This document shows positions 1 to 5,417 of a stretch of DNA of 8,710 nt, piece after piece. The position numbers and the translations under genes were made by a program. A model generated the notes under the pieces. It saw only the letters and a program-made list of their open reading frames with translations. It was not told the origin of the DNA and made no database searches. Source of the stretch: Candidatus Woesearchaeota archaeon (GTDB taxonomy: Archaea; Nanobdellota; Nanobdellia; Woesearchaeales; UBA11716); assembly GCA_013329175.1 (NCBI GenBank), contig DUKR01000034.1, forward strand, positions 407 to 9,116, given 5' to 3'. Positions within the stretch are counted from its first letter, which is position 1. Each line of letters opens with the position of its first letter.

Positions 1-165
1 TGCACCTGCGGGCATGAAGGATGGGCGAGGGCAGCAGTGCACGACGGAATTTTCAAGAGCAATTTCACCCCAGGCAGGAGGAGAGAGAACAGTAGTGTCG
101 CTTTTGGCAAATAAGCTGTCGGCAATGAGCTTTCAGGGAATGCATTTTTCAGGAATGATGCCCAT
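1..165 (-). other. Unassigned short reading frame running off the left edge, broken by an in-frame TGA
   Basis: Read on the minus strand, an ATG at 165-163 opens MGIIPEKCIP, then meets TGA at 135-133, and the same frame stays open for 44 more codons (starting KLIADSLFAK, with WGEIALENS and SVVHCCPRPS further on) to the window edge. I do not recognise a family. The ATG-led start resembles the last bases of the window, where MGIAPE is encoded. No Shine-Dalgarno sequence or clear TATA box precedes the ATG, and a second minus frame over the same stretch is also open, so openness alone is weak evidence. It may be a decayed gene, a short leader peptide, a recoded gene or plain non-coding DNA. Confidence 0.2.
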
Positions 166-257
166 CGCACAGTAAATCAAGGCAGGTGGGCAGCGAGACT
201 AGCGTCTCTGGCCATGCGACAGGGTCGCAGGCTTCATGATGGTGAAGTATTACCTGC
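145..257 (-). repeat. Left copy of a hairpin-bearing element found inverted at the right end
   Basis: On the minus strand it begins GGTAATACTTCA (254-243) and ends in ATGGGCATC, three variable bases, CC, one variable base and GAAAA (165-146). Both blocks recur in the same order at 8645-8710 on the plus strand. Between them lie three stem-loops: CTTCA/TGAAG (232-247) inside an outer GCAGG/CCTGC (227-231 with 253-257), TGCGAC/GTCGCA with a 3-nt loop (215-229), and GAGAC/GTCTC with a 4-nt loop (195-208). The first two overlap by three bases and so are alternatives. A structured RNA leader, a mobile-element end or a genome-specific repeat would all fit. Confidence 0.45.
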
Positions 258-267
258 AACCGCAATA

Positions 268-273
268 TTTATA
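268..273 (+). promoter_or_regulatory. TATA box of the metallophosphoesterase gene
   Basis: TTTATA in an A/T-rich stretch, its centre about 28 nt before the ATG at 299. This spacing places transcription start at or just before the ATG, so the mRNA is probably leaderless; no Shine-Dalgarno sequence is present, which agrees. Confidence 0.6.
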
Positions 274-298
274 GTACAGTTCAACAAGAAAAAAGCAC

Positions 299-1042
299 AT
301 GAAGACCAAGACAGTATTTATCTCAGACCTCCACATGTTCTCACGGCGTTCAAAGCCGGAGCAATATCTCCTTGACATCAAGGAAGCAGCAAAGTCGGCA
401 AACACCTTCGTCTTTGGTGGAGACATATTCGACTTCGAATGGACGGTCTTTGACTCTGTTGAAGAGACGGTTGATACAGCAGCCTACTGGCTTGATTCCC
501 TTGTAGCAGGGCATCCATCCTGCTCGTTTCATTTCGTCCTTGGCAACCATGACTTCAACCTTGAGCTTATGGAGCAGCTTGACAGGCTTTCCCAGAAGCA
601 CAACCATTTCCAGTGGCACCGCTACTTTGTGCGTATTGGCAATGCATTGTTCCTGCATGGCGATATCTCTGGGAGCATGGAGCACAATGACCTTATTGCG
701 GCAAGAGTGAGATGCCTGGCTCATCAGAAGAAGAGCAAGGCGCTTCATGTGCTGTATGATGCCGTTGTGCATACCAACATGCATAATGTCATAGCAAAAA
801 CAGCCAACCCGGCGCAGAAAGTCATCCGCAACATCCATTCTTATGTTATGTCTCTTGGCGAAGGCTATCACACCGGCCTTCGCAGCGTGTATTTTGGCCA
901 TACCCATGTTCCGGTAGAAGGGCATGAGTACGGCGGCATCTCCTTCCATAATGGCGGCGCACCCATGAAAGGCATCAGGTTTAAAGTAATTGAGGCAGAA
1001 ATAGGGCAAAGCAATGGCGCATCTTATGGAAGGGAGGAATAG
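299..1042 (+). CDS. Calcineurin-like metallophosphoesterase, LpxH-like fold
   Basis: This 247-residue protein carries the full set of metallophosphoesterase motifs: D10-x-H12 (SDLH), GGD at 40-42, GNHD at 82-85, HGD at 120-122 and GHTH at 200-203. These residues hold two metal ions (commonly Mn, Fe or Zn) that hydrolyse phosphoester bonds. There is no signal peptide or membrane segment, so it should be cytosolic. The compact single-domain layout recalls UDP-2,3-diacylglucosamine hydrolase (LpxH) relatives, but archaea lack lipid A, so the substrate is unknown; a nucleotide or phospholipid-precursor phosphodiester is possible. The first ATG follows the TATA box at leaderless distance, which supports this start. 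It stands alone: the next gene on the strand begins about 270 bp later with its own promoter. Family assignment is secure, substrate is not. Confidence 0.9.
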   Translation: MKTKTVFISDLHMFSRRSKPEQYLLDIKEAAKSANTFVFGGDIFDFEWTVFDSVEETVDTAAYWLDSLVAGHPSCSFHFVLGNHDFNLELMEQLDRLSQKHNHFQWHRYFVRIGNALFLHGDISGSMEHNDLIAARVRCLAHQKKSKALHVLYDAVVHTNMHNVIAKTANPAQKVIRNIHSYVMSLGEGYHTGLRSVYFGHTHVPVEGHEYGGISFHNGGAPMKGIRFKVIEAEIGQSNGASYGREE

Positions 1043-1195
1043 GGGAGAAAGAAGAAGGGGATTAAAGTTGGGCAGATCTACAATAGTTAGCCATGGGCTT
1101 TGGAGTGCACCCCCCTATATGCACACTGAATTAAGTTTCGATACTGCGATTATAAGTCACTTAATTTTTAGATTGTGCCGAAGAACAACAATTAT

Positions 1196-1201
1196 TTTAT
1201 A
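1196..1201 (+). promoter_or_regulatory. Probable TATA box of hypA-hypC
   Basis: TTTATA within ATTATTTTATAG. Transcription would start near 1225, leaving about 90 nt of leader before the preferred HypA ATG at 1315. The rest of the gap 1043-1314 holds no gene I can support; it contains a weak inverted repeat, GTGCA at 1105-1109 and TGCAC at 1120-1124. Confidence 0.4.
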
Positions 1202-1314
1202 GTGGCAGAAATACAGGATTGAATAATAAGTTCCACTACTATGCCAGAAAGACATAACTCTTTTGCATGAAGCCTTCTGTCTTCTGCTATACCCTCGGGG
1301 GCAAAATACGAGAT

Positions 1315-1647
1315 ATGCACGAAACCATCATCGCAAGGAGACTGATTGGCGAAGCAGAGAAGCAGGGCGATGTAGCTGGTATCACGCTTGAAATAGGGGA
1401 GCTTGCTCACGTGCCTTCGCCAGAGCTTGTTGCCTGCATCAGGCAGCTTGTGCCTGGATGGAAGCTTTCATGGAAGGAGATGCCCTCAATGGTCAAATGC
1501 TCTGGCTGCGGTTTTACAGGGCACCCGACTGTGCTTGAAAGAGGGCATGACTCTTTTCTCATTGCATGCCCCAAGTGCAGGATGCTGATGCCTGACGTTG
1601 TGGCAGGAACAGAGGTGAAGCTGGTGAGCGTGGAGGTGAGGGACTAG
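1315..1647 (+). CDS. hypA: Hydrogenase nickel incorporation protein HypA
   Basis: HypA delivers nickel to the large subunit of NiFe hydrogenases, normally together with the GTPase HypB. The start is placed at the ATG that gives MHE: in the family the N-terminal amine, His2 and Glu3 form the nickel site, so the new N-terminus matters. An in-frame ATG at 1267 would add 16 residues and bury this site. From 1315 the protein has 110 residues, near the usual 113-120. The zinc site is intact as CSGC (62-65) and CPKC (85-88), and the family's early segment LEIGELAHV (25-33) is present. The stop codon abuts the hypC start with no gap, so the two are cotranscribed. No hypB, hypD-F or hydrogenase gene is in the window. 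Identification is secure; the start is well supported by the family. Confidence 0.92.
   Translation: MHETIIARRLIGEAEKQGDVAGITLEIGELAHVPSPELVACIRQLVPGWKLSWKEMPSMVKCSGCGFTGHPTVLERGHDSFLIACPKCRMLMPDVVAGTEVKLVSVEVRD
1632..1639 (+). promoter_or_regulatory. Shine-Dalgarno sequence of hypC
   Basis: GGAGGTGA lies inside the last codons of hypA, 8 nt before the hypC ATG. It is a strong match to the archaeal 16S rRNA 3' end and supports both the hypC start and internal initiation in the hypA-hypC mRNA. Confidence 0.75.
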
Positions 1648-1899
1648 ATGTGCCTGATGGTTCCTGGAAAAATCATGGAGTTAAAGGGAAACATGGCAAC
1701 TGTTGACTATGGTTCAGAGCAGCGATCAGCTCAAATTATCACGGGGGAGTATGCTGTGGGAGATTATGTTCTTGTGATGGGTGGCATGGTAATACAGAAG
1801 GTGCCTTCACATGAAGCAATTGCGGCACTTGAGAATTACCGAAAAGCTGTTTCTAAGGATGGAGGGGGAAGTGAACCCCCTGTTGATGTGGTTAAGTGA
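1648..1899 (+). CDS. hypC: Hydrogenase maturation chaperone HypC (HypC/HybG/HupF family)
   Basis: HypC works with HypD to assemble the Fe(CN)2CO group and carries it to the hydrogenase large-subunit precursor. The 83-residue protein opens MCLMVPGKI, with the family's essential Cys2 and the M-C-x-x-x-P-G signature, followed by a small beta-barrel. The segment GDYVLVMGGMVIQKV (38-52) corresponds to the usual VLVHxGFA stretch, but Met44 stands where the family has a conserved histidine (His51 in E. coli HypC). The C-terminal tail from about residue 70 (DGGGSEPPVDVVK) is Gly/Pro-rich and encoded in part by a GGGGG/CCCCC inverted repeat (1864-1880). It follows hypA without a gap and has a strong ribosome site. 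Family membership is secure; full function is less certain because of the missing His. Confidence 0.88.
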   Translation: MCLMVPGKIMELKGNMATVDYGSEQRSAQIITGEYAVGDYVLVMGGMVIQKVPSHEAIAALENYRKAVSKDGGGSEPPVDVVK

Positions 1900-1932
1900 T
1901 GGAAAAATCATAAAGGATATCCCCTTCTTTTC

Positions 1933-2751
1933 CTATCCAATAACCCCATACCATTCCAGAAGCATCCTATCAACTCCCTTCACAAAGTCATCTCCCTGGC
2001 CGGAAACCACCATGCAGTTTCCCATAAGGGCAACGGATGGGGAGGAGCTGAGCTCAAAAGACACCACAGCCTTATCAGCATCCTCACACGTCACAACAGG
2101 CACCCCCTCGCAGGCAGAAGTCTCATTCCTGTCACAGGCACCCTTAGTCTGTTTTCCAAAAGCTACAGCAAAATTCTGCTTGAGCTCGCCGATTGCAAGA
2201 GCTATCTGGGTGAAATTGCCTGCTGTAGGGTCAAACGTCATGTAGACGAGCGCAGCATCATCAAACGTGGCATTCAGCACACCCGACACGGGGATCTTGT
2301 CAACATCCCTTGGCCCGTACCTGAACGGGATGGTAATCTCAGTCGTCGTATTGGGTATAGCAACCTGAGCAAACCATGATCCGTCAGCAAACACAATGCT
2401 ATGGCCGTTATAGAGGTAGCCCTCATCAGGCTCAAGTTCTCCTGCATAATTCTGCTCGTTAAGCTCAGAGAGCGTTACGGGGCCAGTTGAGAACAAGAAG
2501 CGCATGCCCACAAACGCAACTATAATGATAGCAATGATAGCAATGGCCCACAGCAGGGTCTTGTCTGACCCCCCCGATGGCTCATCCTTACCCTGGCTAT
2601 TTGGCTCATCCTCTTTCTCTTCCTGCGAAACGGGCCTGGCTATTGCGCTCTCCCTTTGCTCAAGCTTCCTCACCTGCTCATCAAATTCTTTCTGCGTGAT
2701 GATGCCTTGCACAAGGCTCTCCTCCAGCTCTTTTCGTGTCTGCATCGTCAT
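1933..2751 (-). CDS. Membrane-anchored protein with N-terminal SHOCT-like motif and extracytoplasmic domain
   Basis: No named family is recognised. From the ATG at 2751 the protein has 272 residues: a SHOCT-like helix pair at about 9-31 (LVQGIITQKEFDEQVRKL), an acidic, polar linker (32-63), one membrane segment (about 65-86) and an outside domain of about 185 residues. That domain has four N-x-S/T sequons (134, 160, 179, 209) and four cysteines (206, 214, 222, 246), as expected for a surface protein. Its last 60 residues align with the upstream neighbour: VxTC, then NC 24-26 residues later, and a closing GVI, so the two are paralogues with a shared cysteine pair. A TTG at 2760 would overlap the upstream stop; the ATG at 2751 leaves a 1-nt gap and has GTGATT about 8-12 nt upstream, so it is preferred. 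The two genes form an operon. SHOCT motifs are usually C-terminal and are thought to mediate oligomerisation; the job here is unknown. Confidence 0.75.
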   Translation of the reverse strand: MTMQTRKELEESLVQGIITQKEFDEQVRKLEQRESAIARPVSQEEKEDEPNSQGKDEPSGGSDKTLLWAIAIIAIIIVAFVGMRFLFSTGPVTLSELNEQNYAGELEPDEGYLYNGHSIVFADGSWFAQVAIPNTTTEITIPFRYGPRDVDKIPVSGVLNATFDDAALVYMTFDPTAGNFTQIALAIGELKQNFAVAFGKQTKGACDRNETSACEGVPVVTCEDADKAVVSFELSSSPSVALMGNCMVVSGQGDDFVKGVDRMLLEWYGVIG

Positions 2752-2752
2752 T

Positions 2753-3367
2753 TCACTCAATCACGCCAAGCATGAGATACAAAATGGCATCTTTCACCCT
2801 GAGCGCATCAACGTCACTTGCCACGCCAACCCTCAGGCAATTGCCCTCAATCGCCTGCTCGCTGGCATTGTCAGGGTAAAAATAGATGACAGGGACCGTT
2901 GCAGTCGCATTCCCGCAGGTTATCACCTGCCTTCCATAGGGATTCTCAGCGTCAAACCCCTTTCTCAGGTATTTGCCAAAGGCTCCTGACAGCGCCACCT
3001 CCAGCTCAAACTCAGCTTCAGCAATCCCCTGCGAATAATTTCCCTGCCATGGTGAGGTGAAATCTATCTGAGCAGTAGTCGCAAGAATCTGAACAAATCC
3101 TGGCTCAAGCCTGATGTCATCAACCACGTCAGGCAGGAAATCAAACATGACAGTCCCCTGCTCTGTCTTCAGTTTCCATTCAGGGATGCCCAAGGAGCCT
3201 GGCGCTGCCTGCATAAACTTGAATCCATTGTAGGATACCGTCCCGCCAGGTGCGGAAAAACCATAGAAGATGACGCCAAACACGCTCAGGATCATGGTTG
3301 CTGCAATAAACCAGACAACGACCTGCTTGTAGAATTCCTGCTTCCTTCTCCTGCTCTTTATGTTCAT
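2753..3367 (-). CDS. Small single-pass membrane protein with extracytoplasmic domain, paralogue of the next gene
   Basis: No named family is recognised. From the ATG at 3367 the protein has 204 residues: a basic N-terminus (KSRRRK at 4-9), one membrane segment (about 15-36) and an outside domain. The positive charge before the membrane segment predicts that the C-terminus faces out. The domain has three sequons (110, 153, 167) and two cysteines, C151 and C177, which match C222 and C246 of the downstream protein; both proteins share YNG near the domain start and end in GVI plus one residue. An upstream TTG at 3379 would add four residues, but a TTTAAA box centred 27 nt before 3367 points to a leaderless start at the ATG. 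It is the first gene of a two-gene operon. It may be part of a surface complex with its paralogue; this is inference from pairing and topology. Confidence 0.75.
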   Translation of the reverse strand: MNIKSRRRKQEFYKQVVVWFIAATMILSVFGVIFYGFSAPGGTVSYNGFKFMQAAPGSLGIPEWKLKTEQGTVMFDFLPDVVDDIRLEPGFVQILATTAQIDFTSPWQGNYSQGIAEAEFELEVALSGAFGKYLRKGFDAENPYGRQVITCGNATATVPVIYFYPDNASEQAIEGNCLRVGVASDVDALRVKDAILYLMLGVIE

Positions 3368-3391
3368 GACTGTGCGCAAACCTTCTCCATT

Positions 3392-3397
3392 TTTAAA
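3392..3397 (-). promoter_or_regulatory. TATA box of the membrane-protein pair
   Basis: TTTAAA on the minus strand, centred about 27 nt before the ATG at 3367, the spacing of a leaderless archaeal promoter. It favours that ATG over the TTG at 3379. Confidence 0.55.
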
Positions 3398-3504
3398 TGT
3401 TTATGGAACGAAAGTATGTAGTAAGCTTAGAGGGGAGGAATCGCAAGGGCATTCAGAAAATCATTCACAAATGTTGCAGCCATCGCTTTGGTATTGAGCG
3501 CTGC

Positions 3505-3520
3505 TGCATGCGGGCATGCA
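3505..3520. repeat. Perfect inverted repeat downstream of glnA
   Basis: TGCATGC, a central GG, then GCATGCA: two 7-bp arms, each containing the palindrome GCATGC. On the minus strand it lies just beyond the T-tract that follows glnA. It could be a transcript 3' hairpin or a protein-binding site. The surrounding gap (3398-3580) otherwise shows no gene I can support. Confidence 0.4.
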
Positions 3521-3538
3521 AACTCCAATACCATGATG

Positions 3539-3550
3539 AAAAAACAAAAA
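3539..3550 (-). terminator. T-tract terminator of the amt-glnK-glnA operon
   Basis: On the minus strand this reads TTTTTGTTTTTT, beginning about 30 nt after the glnA stop. Archaeal RNA polymerase terminates at such oligo-T tracts without needing a hairpin, and the position at the end of the operon fits. Confidence 0.55.
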
Positions 3551-3580
3551 TCGCTGAGATTCTGCTCTGCGCATCATGCC

Positions 3581-4993
3581 CTATACATCAAAATACAGGT
3601 AGTACTCATAGGGGTGCGGCCGCAGCCTGACAAGAGCCTCCTCTTTCTCGCGCTTGTAATCAACCCAAGTCTCAATGAGGTCATCGGTGAAGACACCGCC
3701 CTCAAGCAAGAAGCCATGGTCTGCCTCAAGCGCAGCAAGCGCGCTCGGAAGCGACGTAGGCAGCGACTTGATATTTGCGGTCTCTTTAGCGGGAAGCTCA
3801 TACAGGTTCGTATCAGTTGGAGCGCCAGGCTCAATCTTTCTCTTGATGCCATCAAGCCCTGCCATCAGCAATGCTGAGAGCGCTAAGTATGGGTTGCAGG
3901 AAGGGTCAGGCGACCTGTATTCGATCCTTTTTGACTTTGGGCTGTCAGCATACATTGGTATCCTGATTGCAGCTGAGCGGTTGCGCTTTGAGTAGACAAG
4001 ATTCACCGGAGCCTCAAATCCAGGAACAAGCCTCTTGTAGGAGTTAGTCGTTGGCGAGCAGATGGCTGCAAGCGCAGGCGCATGGGCAAGGATTCCTCCG
4101 ATATAATACAAGGCAAGCTTTGACAATCCTGCATATTCGTTTCCTGAAAACAGGTTCTTGCCCCCTTTCCAGATGCTCTGGTGCACATGCATCCCGCTCC
4201 CATTGTCCCCAAAGAGGGGCTTAGGCATGAATGTAACGGTCTTGCCGTGCTTTCGTGCGACGTTCCTTACGATGTACTTGTACATCATCACGTTGTCTGC
4301 GGTCCTTACGAGAGTGTTGTAGCGCATATCTATCTCGCACTGCCCGGCTGTCGAGACCTCGTGATGGTGGCACTCAACATCAATGCCTGACTTCATCAGC
4401 GTCTCAACCATCTCGTTGCGCAGCTCCTGGAGTGAGTCTGTCGGCGCAACGGGAAAATAGCCTTCCTTGTGGCGCGGCTTATAGCCAAGATTCCCTCCCT
4501 CTTCAACCCTTCCGGTGTTCCATGCGCCTTCGGCAGAATCAACGAAGTAGAAGCTCTCGTGTGAGCCTACCCTATAACGGACATCATCAAACACGAAGAA
4601 TTCAGCTTCCGGCCCAAAATAAGCCGCATCGCCTATGCCGCTCTCCTTGAGGTATTTCTCTGCCTTCTCAGCTACGTAGCGGGGGTCGCGGGAATATCGC
4701 TGCTTGGATATGGGGTCATTGATGTCGCAGATGATGCTCACGGTATCCTTTGAGAATGGGTCCTTGACCGCAGTAGAAAGGTCAGGAATCAGCACCATAT
4801 CAGACTCGTTGATGGCCTGAAATCCCCGGATTGAGCTTCCGTCAAACCCGATGCCATATTCTATTGCGTGCTCGTCAAGCTGTGCCATGGGCTGGGTGAA
4901 GTGCTGCCACATCGAAACAAGGTCAGTGAACTTCAGGTCAAACAGCCTGATGCCTTCTTTTGCCGCGTATTCATGCAATGCTTTTAGCTCCAT
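3581..4993 (-). CDS. glnA: Glutamine synthetase type I, beta subclass
   Basis: GlnA joins ammonium to glutamate with ATP to give glutamine, as a cytosolic dodecamer. At 470 residues it matches the bacterial I-beta enzyme (E. coli 469) rather than the shorter I-alpha form common in archaea (about 440). Visible motifs: DGSSIRGF (51-58), metal ligands in FGPEAEFF (E129, E131), HHEVS with E212 and then E220, GSGMHVH (265-271), NRSAAIRIP (338-346) and RIEYRSPDP (356-364). The I-beta insertion is present around 163-190 (EEGGNLGYK onward, then GYFPVAPTDS). NLYELP (396-401) keeps Tyr398, the counterpart of the adenylylated Tyr397 in E. coli. It is the last gene of the operon, 18 nt after glnK, with GGGAGGAG as ribosome site. 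No adenylyltransferase is in the window. A bacterial origin by transfer is likely but inferred. Confidence 0.97.
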   Translation of the reverse strand: MELKALHEYAAKEGIRLFDLKFTDLVSMWQHFTQPMAQLDEHAIEYGIGFDGSSIRGFQAINESDMVLIPDLSTAVKDPFSKDTVSIICDINDPISKQRYSRDPRYVAEKAEKYLKESGIGDAAYFGPEAEFFVFDDVRYRVGSHESFYFVDSAEGAWNTGRVEEGGNLGYKPRHKEGYFPVAPTDSLQELRNEMVETLMKSGIDVECHHHEVSTAGQCEIDMRYNTLVRTADNVMMYKYIVRNVARKHGKTVTFMPKPLFGDNGSGMHVHQSIWKGGKNLFSGNEYAGLSKLALYYIGGILAHAPALAAICSPTTNSYKRLVPGFEAPVNLVYSKRNRSAAIRIPMYADSPKSKRIEYRSPDPSCNPYLALSALLMAGLDGIKRKIEPGAPTDTNLYELPAKETANIKSLPTSLPSALAALEADHGFLLEGGVFTDDLIETWVDYKREKEEALVRLRPHPYEYYLYFDV

Positions 4994-5004
4994 TTTTTCC
5001 TCAA

Positions 5005-5012
5005 CTCCTCCC
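5005..5012 (-). promoter_or_regulatory. Shine-Dalgarno sequence of glnA
   Basis: GGGAGGAG on the minus strand starts on the last base of the glnK stop codon and ends 11 nt before the glnA ATG; a second GAGGA lies closer. It shows that glnA is translated from the polycistronic mRNA by internal initiation. Confidence 0.6.
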
Positions 5013-5404
5013 TATATTTCGATAATAGCCATTTGCTTTAGTTTCCTGAGCTCATCAGAGCTTCCGCCGATAGCGCCAACACCTGTTTCGCCTGAGCTGA
5101 TTCTGATGCAATCCTCAAGCGGAAGCACGAATATCTTGCCATCGCCAATCTTTCCCGTCCTTGCGCTCCGGACTATGGTTTTGATGGCCTTCTCAACAAA
5201 GCTCTTATTCACTGCTATCAGAAGCATCACCTTGCGATGCAGCTTCACCTCCTCAATGACGCCCCTGTACTCCTTGGTGTAGCCCTTCTGCTGGCCGCAT
5301 CCTCTCACATCAAGGACGGTCATCATGTGGACGCCCTCATTATGCAGGCCATCTTTGACGTCCCTGAACTTTTCAGGCCGAATTACTGCAAGGATTGCTT
5401 TCAT
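5012..5404 (-). CDS. glnK: Nitrogen regulatory protein PII, GlnK type
   Basis: PII proteins are cytosolic trimers that read ATP/ADP and 2-oxoglutarate and, as GlnK, block the Amt channel when nitrogen is ample. The 130-residue sequence has the PII opening (MKAILAVIRPEKFRDVKDGL), the T-loop with GQQKGYTKEYRG (37-48), and the nucleotide-binding TGKIGDGKIFV (83-93). Residue Gln39, which takes part in 2-oxoglutarate binding in known PII proteins, is kept. Tyr46 is present but position 51, the uridylylated Tyr in enteric bacteria, is Glu, so control by uridylylation is not expected. The C-terminus runs about 18 residues beyond E. coli GlnK. It sits 11 nt after amt, and its GAGGTG ribosome site overlaps the amt stop. 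The amt neighbour supports GlnK over GlnB. Confidence 0.95.
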   Translation of the reverse strand: MKAILAVIRPEKFRDVKDGLHNEGVHMMTVLDVRGCGQQKGYTKEYRGVIEEVKLHRKVMLLIAVNKSFVEKAIKTIVRSARTGKIGDGKIFVLPLEDCIRISSGETGVGAIGGSSDELRKLKQMAIIEI

Positions 5405-5411
5405 TTGGTAG

Positions 5412-5417
5412 CACCTC
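5412..5417 (-). promoter_or_regulatory. Shine-Dalgarno sequence of glnK overlapping the amt stop
   Basis: GAGGTG on the minus strand shares two bases with the amt TGA (5418-5416) and lies 7 nt before the glnK ATG. The overlap suggests translational coupling of channel and regulator. Confidence 0.6.

Noticed and set aside
350..1009. Long minus-strand open frame of 219 codons
   Set aside because: It lies opposite the metallophosphoesterase, whose catalytic motifs are all in the plus frame; the opposite frame has no recognisable domain.
1105..1124. GTGCA and TGCAC inverted repeat with a C-run in the loop
   Set aside because: Only five base pairs with a ten-base loop and no link to a start or stop; too weak to call as a site.
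1014..1202. 62-codon plus frame after the phosphoesterase
   Set aside because: It overlaps the end of the upstream gene, has biased, low-complexity composition and no promoter or ribosome site that fits.
1811..2245. 144-codon plus frame over the hypC end and the neighbouring minus gene
   Set aside because: It is antisense to a protein with clear topology and sequons and starts inside hypC; no domain is visible.
3397..3630. 77-codon plus frame in the glnA 3' gap
   Set aside because: Its start sits on the TATA box of the divergent gene and its end is antisense to glnA; composition is rich in Cys, His and Arg as in chance frames.
4255..4650. 131-codon plus frame within glnA
   Set aside because: Antisense to the conserved catalytic part of glutamine synthetase; Arg- and Ser-rich shadow frame.
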